NCBI GenBank assembly: GCA_026120185.1
Contig: JANUWF010002342.1
Coordinates: 4,097,001-4,161,000, forward strand
Reading direction: 5' to 3'
DNA: 64,000 nt
Source: Voacanga thouarsii
Lineage: Eukaryota; Streptophyta; Magnoliopsida; Gentianales; Apocynaceae
Made by a program: the position numbers and the translations under genes. The notes beneath the pieces are model-generated. The model saw only the letters and a list, made by a program, of their open reading frames with translations. It did not search any database and was not told where the DNA came from. Positions 59,961 through 64,000 of this stretch are shown in pieces. Numbering within the stretch: position 1 is the first letter of the stretch; each line of letters begins with the position of its first letter.

Positions 59961-61829
59961 TGGGATACATATCATATTTTATTGCATGTTTAAATATATT
60001 TTTATATGATTTTATGTGCTTTAAATTTGTGTTTTGTAGCCTAGAAGGCTTAATTGTGATTATTGAGTAAAAAGGGCAAAATGGTAATTTTTGTTTGAGG
60101 TGAAAATAGGGAGATAACTTGAGGATTAAATAGGAGAAATATTTTGGAGAGAAAATAAGAACAAGAGTTTTGTGGTTTTAGTGGTTAGAATTATAGAATT
60201 AATTCTTGAGGTCTTGGGTTCAAATTCCATCATTGGAGTTTTAGCAAGGTTAAATCTTATTTTTGGTGAAGTAGGCTATTTTTCGGTCTTAGCTTGATTT
60301 AGGGAAGAGTAGGAGTGTTGTCCTAAGGGAGACATGATAGGAGTATCCTAACCCTACTCTTGTGCCCTACAAAAATTTCCAAGGGAATTCATACTCTTCT
60401 TGATCCTTAGTTTTTCCTACTTCTCAATTCATTAGGTTAGTCAATTTGTTCTAACCAATTTCATTCCAAAAAATTCAGTAAAGTGCTGTGGCTTTGAAGG
60501 TTCAAAATGTCTTAGTGAAAAACATCTTATGGACCGAAAATGTGGAAGAGATGGGGAAGGATTCCAAGAGAATTAATTCCCCTAGTGAACCTTCTAAACT
60601 TCACTCTAGTTAGGTTCATTTTCCTTCATGTAATGAACTGAAATTTTTCCAACTTCTTGTGCCTTCAAGGTGTTGAAATTCTCAGCCATTATTTCCTCTC
60701 AAATACTACCAGAAAATGGCCCTTTTGACCAGCTTGGAATCTGAAATTTTCTGGCCAATTTCGGACTGCACAAATGTTGTGCAAAACCAGAAAATTTTCT
60801 GGGCAAAATCATAGCATAGGTGAGTTCAAACCAAGCTGTTTTCTTCTAGTTTTTCTCCAGCTCCTTAGACATGTTTTTCCTCCATAAAGAAGGCTGGAAA
60901 CTAGCCTTGAAGGACCTCTAAATTCCCCTTCAAACCCTCTACAATTTGACTGAACAATGGCAGAAAAATCTGCCCAGAATTTTCCTTCAAACTTGCGAAA
61001 ATATGTTCAGGAATTTTCCAGCTTTGTGCTTCTTCAACCTTGTCCGAAATCTTCATCATTTTTCTGTACAAACTTCCCTTGAACAGCCATGAACTGAACC
61101 CCATTGCCTTCTTCAGTATTCTACTCGAAAAACCAGTCATGGCTGCCCCTAAAATATCTCCAACAATCACTCCAATCAAACCATTGATTGAAGACCAAAA
61201 TTTCAGCAATCTATTTTAGCAACCTTCCGTAAATTAAACCTCAAACAACCAGACATTTCCTTCACCATTAAACTCCTTATTTTCAGCCACCATTAAGCTC
61301 TTCCAATCAACTTTCATCCAGCCAAAAACACTGATCAAATAGCCAGCCATCACAGCTACCAAAAGCTCTCTATTGATCAAGATATTCTCAACATATTTTG
61401 TTTCCAAATTTGATTCACTAAATTATTCTTTTAGGATTTCAATAACCAGCCTTTCCTTTTCCTATCAAACCAGAAAATTCAATTTCCAAAACTCCTCAAA
61501 GAGTTCGGCCAACCCTAATCCCTAAGAATTTTGACAGTTTCAACCAAAACTCTCTCCATTCTCTTTAACCTTCAAGCACACATAGAACACCAAGAACACC
61601 TACTCCTTTCTTTCGCCTAATACCTCTCCAAACCACTTCAAACTTCTTCCAAAAATTTTAGATTTCATCTACTCACTGCCGTGAGTCCATCCATACCATT
61701 TTTAACATCAAACTCCAAAATCTAACTTGCTCTTTTGGATAAAAAATCAGAATTTTTGTGAAGGCTCAAGAACACCTTCAAGGTAGGTTTGTTCAATCAA
61801 CTTCATCTTCACTAATCTTTGATCTCTAA

Positions 61830-61832
<3 letters not shown>

Positions 61833-61860
<28 letters not shown>
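61833..61860. repeat. (AT)n microsatellite
   Basis: About 14 AT units, followed 30 bp later by a short (CT)n tract. Confidence 0.95.
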
Positions 61861-61866
<6 letters not shown>

Positions 61867-63761
61867 GCATGCTAATGGACTCTCTTCTTCTCTTTTCTCT
61901 CTCTCTCTCTCTCTTGGCCAAATGCCCTCTCCTTCTTGGCCGAATGGCTTCTTCACCAATGGCCATGCTTTCTTCATCTTCCTTGGACGGATTTAGACAT
62001 TTAAGAGTTGAGATCCATTCGAAACTTCTTCAAGGTATTCACCAATCAAGTAAGCCTTTTCAACCCTCCTTTTAAATTCTAGATTTATGTCTCTAGGATA
62101 ATATTGGTAGGAGATAGATTATAAATAGGGTTTGAGCATGTATGGTTGTAATGAGTTGAGATTAAAGCATGAATAAATGTGTGCATGATGGAGATGGGAT
62201 TGATGCATGAGTTGATTATCTTGGTTGATTGTATGGTGTTTTTAGGGTTTAATGCATGTCTCTATGTCGTGAGTGGTATTTGTGTTCAAGCATGTTAGAG
62301 ATTATGTCACCTTTGGTGAATATGATATATATTCATGTGTGATTGTTAAAGCCATGATTATATTTATGATAGTAGAGTGTGGATAATGTCTTGGTAGATT
62401 TGGATCTATGTTTTATTCATGATTTAGATGATTTGATGAATTGGTGTGGAGTATATATATTCATGATTGTGGTTAGCAATAGAAATACGATCATGACTTA
62501 GTTGTCCCTAAGTTAATTTTATTTCACCAATAAAATTGTTTAACGCTATGATTATTCTAGTAAATTTAGAAAACCCAAGGAAAGGTGGATTTGGACTATT
62601 ATATATATAATAAGGTTATTTTAATCAAATAAATGATAGCTTTTGTTAAAGAAATAAAATATATAGATATTGTATAAAATAATAATATCAAATAAAGCCT
62701 TTTATGTAAATAATCATAATAAGTAAAATATTAATTTTGTAAGTCCTATATTCATAAATACTATTAAAGTTTATTTATTATCATTCAATCAAAATCTATT
62801 AAAATTTACTTACAACTGATTTTAGTTACCAATTATTTTCTAGCAAATAAATTAATAGTAGATTATTATTTTACCTAGTACCACATAGGACCCTTTATCA
62901 AATAAAATCTAATTTATTTTTAACAAGATTTAAACCTTCAACTTATAGTACCTATTTTCCAAACCATAGTTATTTTAATATCAAGCTAGAATTATTTTAT
63001 AAACCCTTTTATTTGTTACCTAGCCTTAAAGCTTAGGACACTAGGGACATGATGGTAATAAGTTGAGTTAGATTTAATTGTGAAAGTGAATCTTCGGCTT
63101 GAGTTTGATTGTGATTTATACTTACCCCAGACGGGGTTAGGCTAGCTGTTGGAGACCTTTCTTTTGGGCAAGGATAAAGTAAGTTTCCTTACATTCATGA
63201 AATTGATTTTATTTTATTATCTTTGTTTGAAAGAAAAGTTGGTGAGTATCTCTTGCAAACACGAAATATTAGCATGATAGCTAATTTTTGAAAACTTCTA
63301 TATTTGGAACCTTCTTATTTTGGAAACTTTCTATATTTGGAAAACTTCTAATTTTAAAAACTTCTAGATTTAGAAATTTTTAAAATGTGTCAAGCATAAC
63401 CTAGGAGCCAAGCATTAAACATTTTGATTTGTTTTGAATATGCAAGAGATGAATTCTTGATTATGCATATACTTTTCGAAAATCATAGTATGACTTATTT
63501 GAGCATGTGGCTCATCCACTATGAATTTGTGGAATAATTATTGACTTAAAACCATGCCTTCTAAAATTTTCGCACGAGTTAAAATATATTGTTTGGAATT
63601 GTATTGAGCTAATTTTGTTGATTCCACTTCGGAGCCTTATGAATTGTGAAGATTGAATAACGTTGAGTACTCAATGGGGGCTAGACCTTTATACTAGTCT
63701 TTGGTTGGTCTCGGTAGGTGGCCACCTCCGAGAGGTTGGCTCTTTTCGATTATGGCGTCAG

Positions 63762-63769
63762 TATAAAAG
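63762..63769 (+). promoter_or_regulatory. TATA-like box in LTR K
   Basis: TATAAAAG in the GC-rich end of the LTR-like region. A short hairpin GGTTCTAGTAGAACC lies about 35 bp downstream. Confidence 0.35.
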
Positions 63770-63896
63770 GTTGAGCTGTCCTCAGCTAGCGACGGGGTTC
63801 TAGTAGAACCGACGGCTGAAAGTGGGACAACCGGATTGGTTTGAATGAGAGAGGGAGGAGAATCTCACTCGGTAGGATGTACACCTACTAGGTGTT

Positions 63897-64000
63897 GGGG
63901 GTCAAGTGCTTCACAGAAGTGAGAGCCACCTCTGTGGCCTTTCACCACCTGACGGGGGTCATGTGCTTCACCTGGTGTGAGAGCCACCGTTGTGCCCTGT
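63897..64000. repeat. 57-bp tandem repeat at the window end
   Basis: GGGGGTCAAGTGCTTCAC at 63897 recurs as GGGGGTCATGTGCTTCAC at 63954, each followed by GTGAGAGCCACC. The array may continue past the window. Confidence 0.8.

Larger units (their letters stand above)
59961..64000 (+). repeat. Putative long chromovirus-type LTR (K), cut by the window end
   Basis: It contains features of Tekay/Del-type LTRs: AAAAGGGCAAAATGGTAATT near 60070, a CT-rich leader with CACCTTCAAGGTAG near 61775, long AT-rich stretches, then a GC-rich block with TATGGCGTCAGTATAAAAGG at 63751. No coding domain or second LTR is in view. The start is uncertain and the class is an inference. Confidence 0.35.

Noticed and set aside
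60180..60235. tRNA gene suggested by TAGTGGTTAGAATT and GGTTCAAATTCC
   Set aside because: Box spacing and arms do not give a cloverleaf; at most a SINE-like trace within LTR K.

Overview
The window is nuclear DNA from a flowering plant, probably a dicot. It is very AT-rich, it has no operons, and almost all of it is transposable elements inserted into one another. Exons with canonical splice sites, Ty1/copia and Ty3/gypsy LTR elements with plant primer-binding sites, a CACTA element and a MITE all point the same way. I see no intact host gene. The only host-gene sequence is a three-exon remnant of an ANTH-domain (AP180-type) clathrin assembly protein on the minus strand at 1382-2076.

Layout. 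1-4360 holds the ANTH pseudogene, a hAT-like terminal sequence (2558-2741), a 70-bp tandem repeat array (2931-3370) and anonymous AT-rich DNA. 4360-9221 is a decayed Ty1/copia element (here 'I') that keeps only its 3' LTR. 9801-31956 is one Ty3/gypsy-type, non-coding, LARD-like element ('A') with a perfect 5-bp target duplication. Its 5' LTR is split by a four-layer stack of later insertions: solo LTR B (10762-23978), which holds minus-strand copia solo LTR E (12181-23888), which holds solo LTR D (13397-23579), which holds the full-length minus-strand gypsy element C (13471-22096). A's internal region is also split by a 3.3-kb non-autonomous CACTA element (24638-27964). Removing the nested DNA leaves A with two LTRs of exactly 1451 bp each.

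31979-34190 looks like a long chromovirus-type LTR on the minus strand ('J'). 34191 to about 51100 is a decayed Sirevirus-like copia element ('F') with an extra downstream reading frame. F's integrase is split by gypsy solo LTR G (36250-45442), which is itself split by a nearly complete minus-strand copia element H (about 37262-44918). 51100-57330 has AT-rich repeats, a 157-bp MITE with 9-bp target duplications, an exon-structured Transposase_24 (Ptta/En/Spm) pseudogene on the minus strand, and fragments of gypsy elements. About 59960 to the end resembles another long chromovirus LTR reading on the plus strand.

Elements A, B, C, D, G and the fragment at 56430-56895 have related LTRs. The six complete ones share a TATA box followed 125-165 bp later by a conserved motif close to CTTGTCTAYGAGT. 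C carries no pol: it encodes only a decayed gag and a Transposase_32 (PF20167)-like protein, so it must have relied on enzymes from another element. Assignments come from reading translations and motifs by eye. Boundaries marked by TG...CA ends and target duplications are firm; those marked approximate are not.
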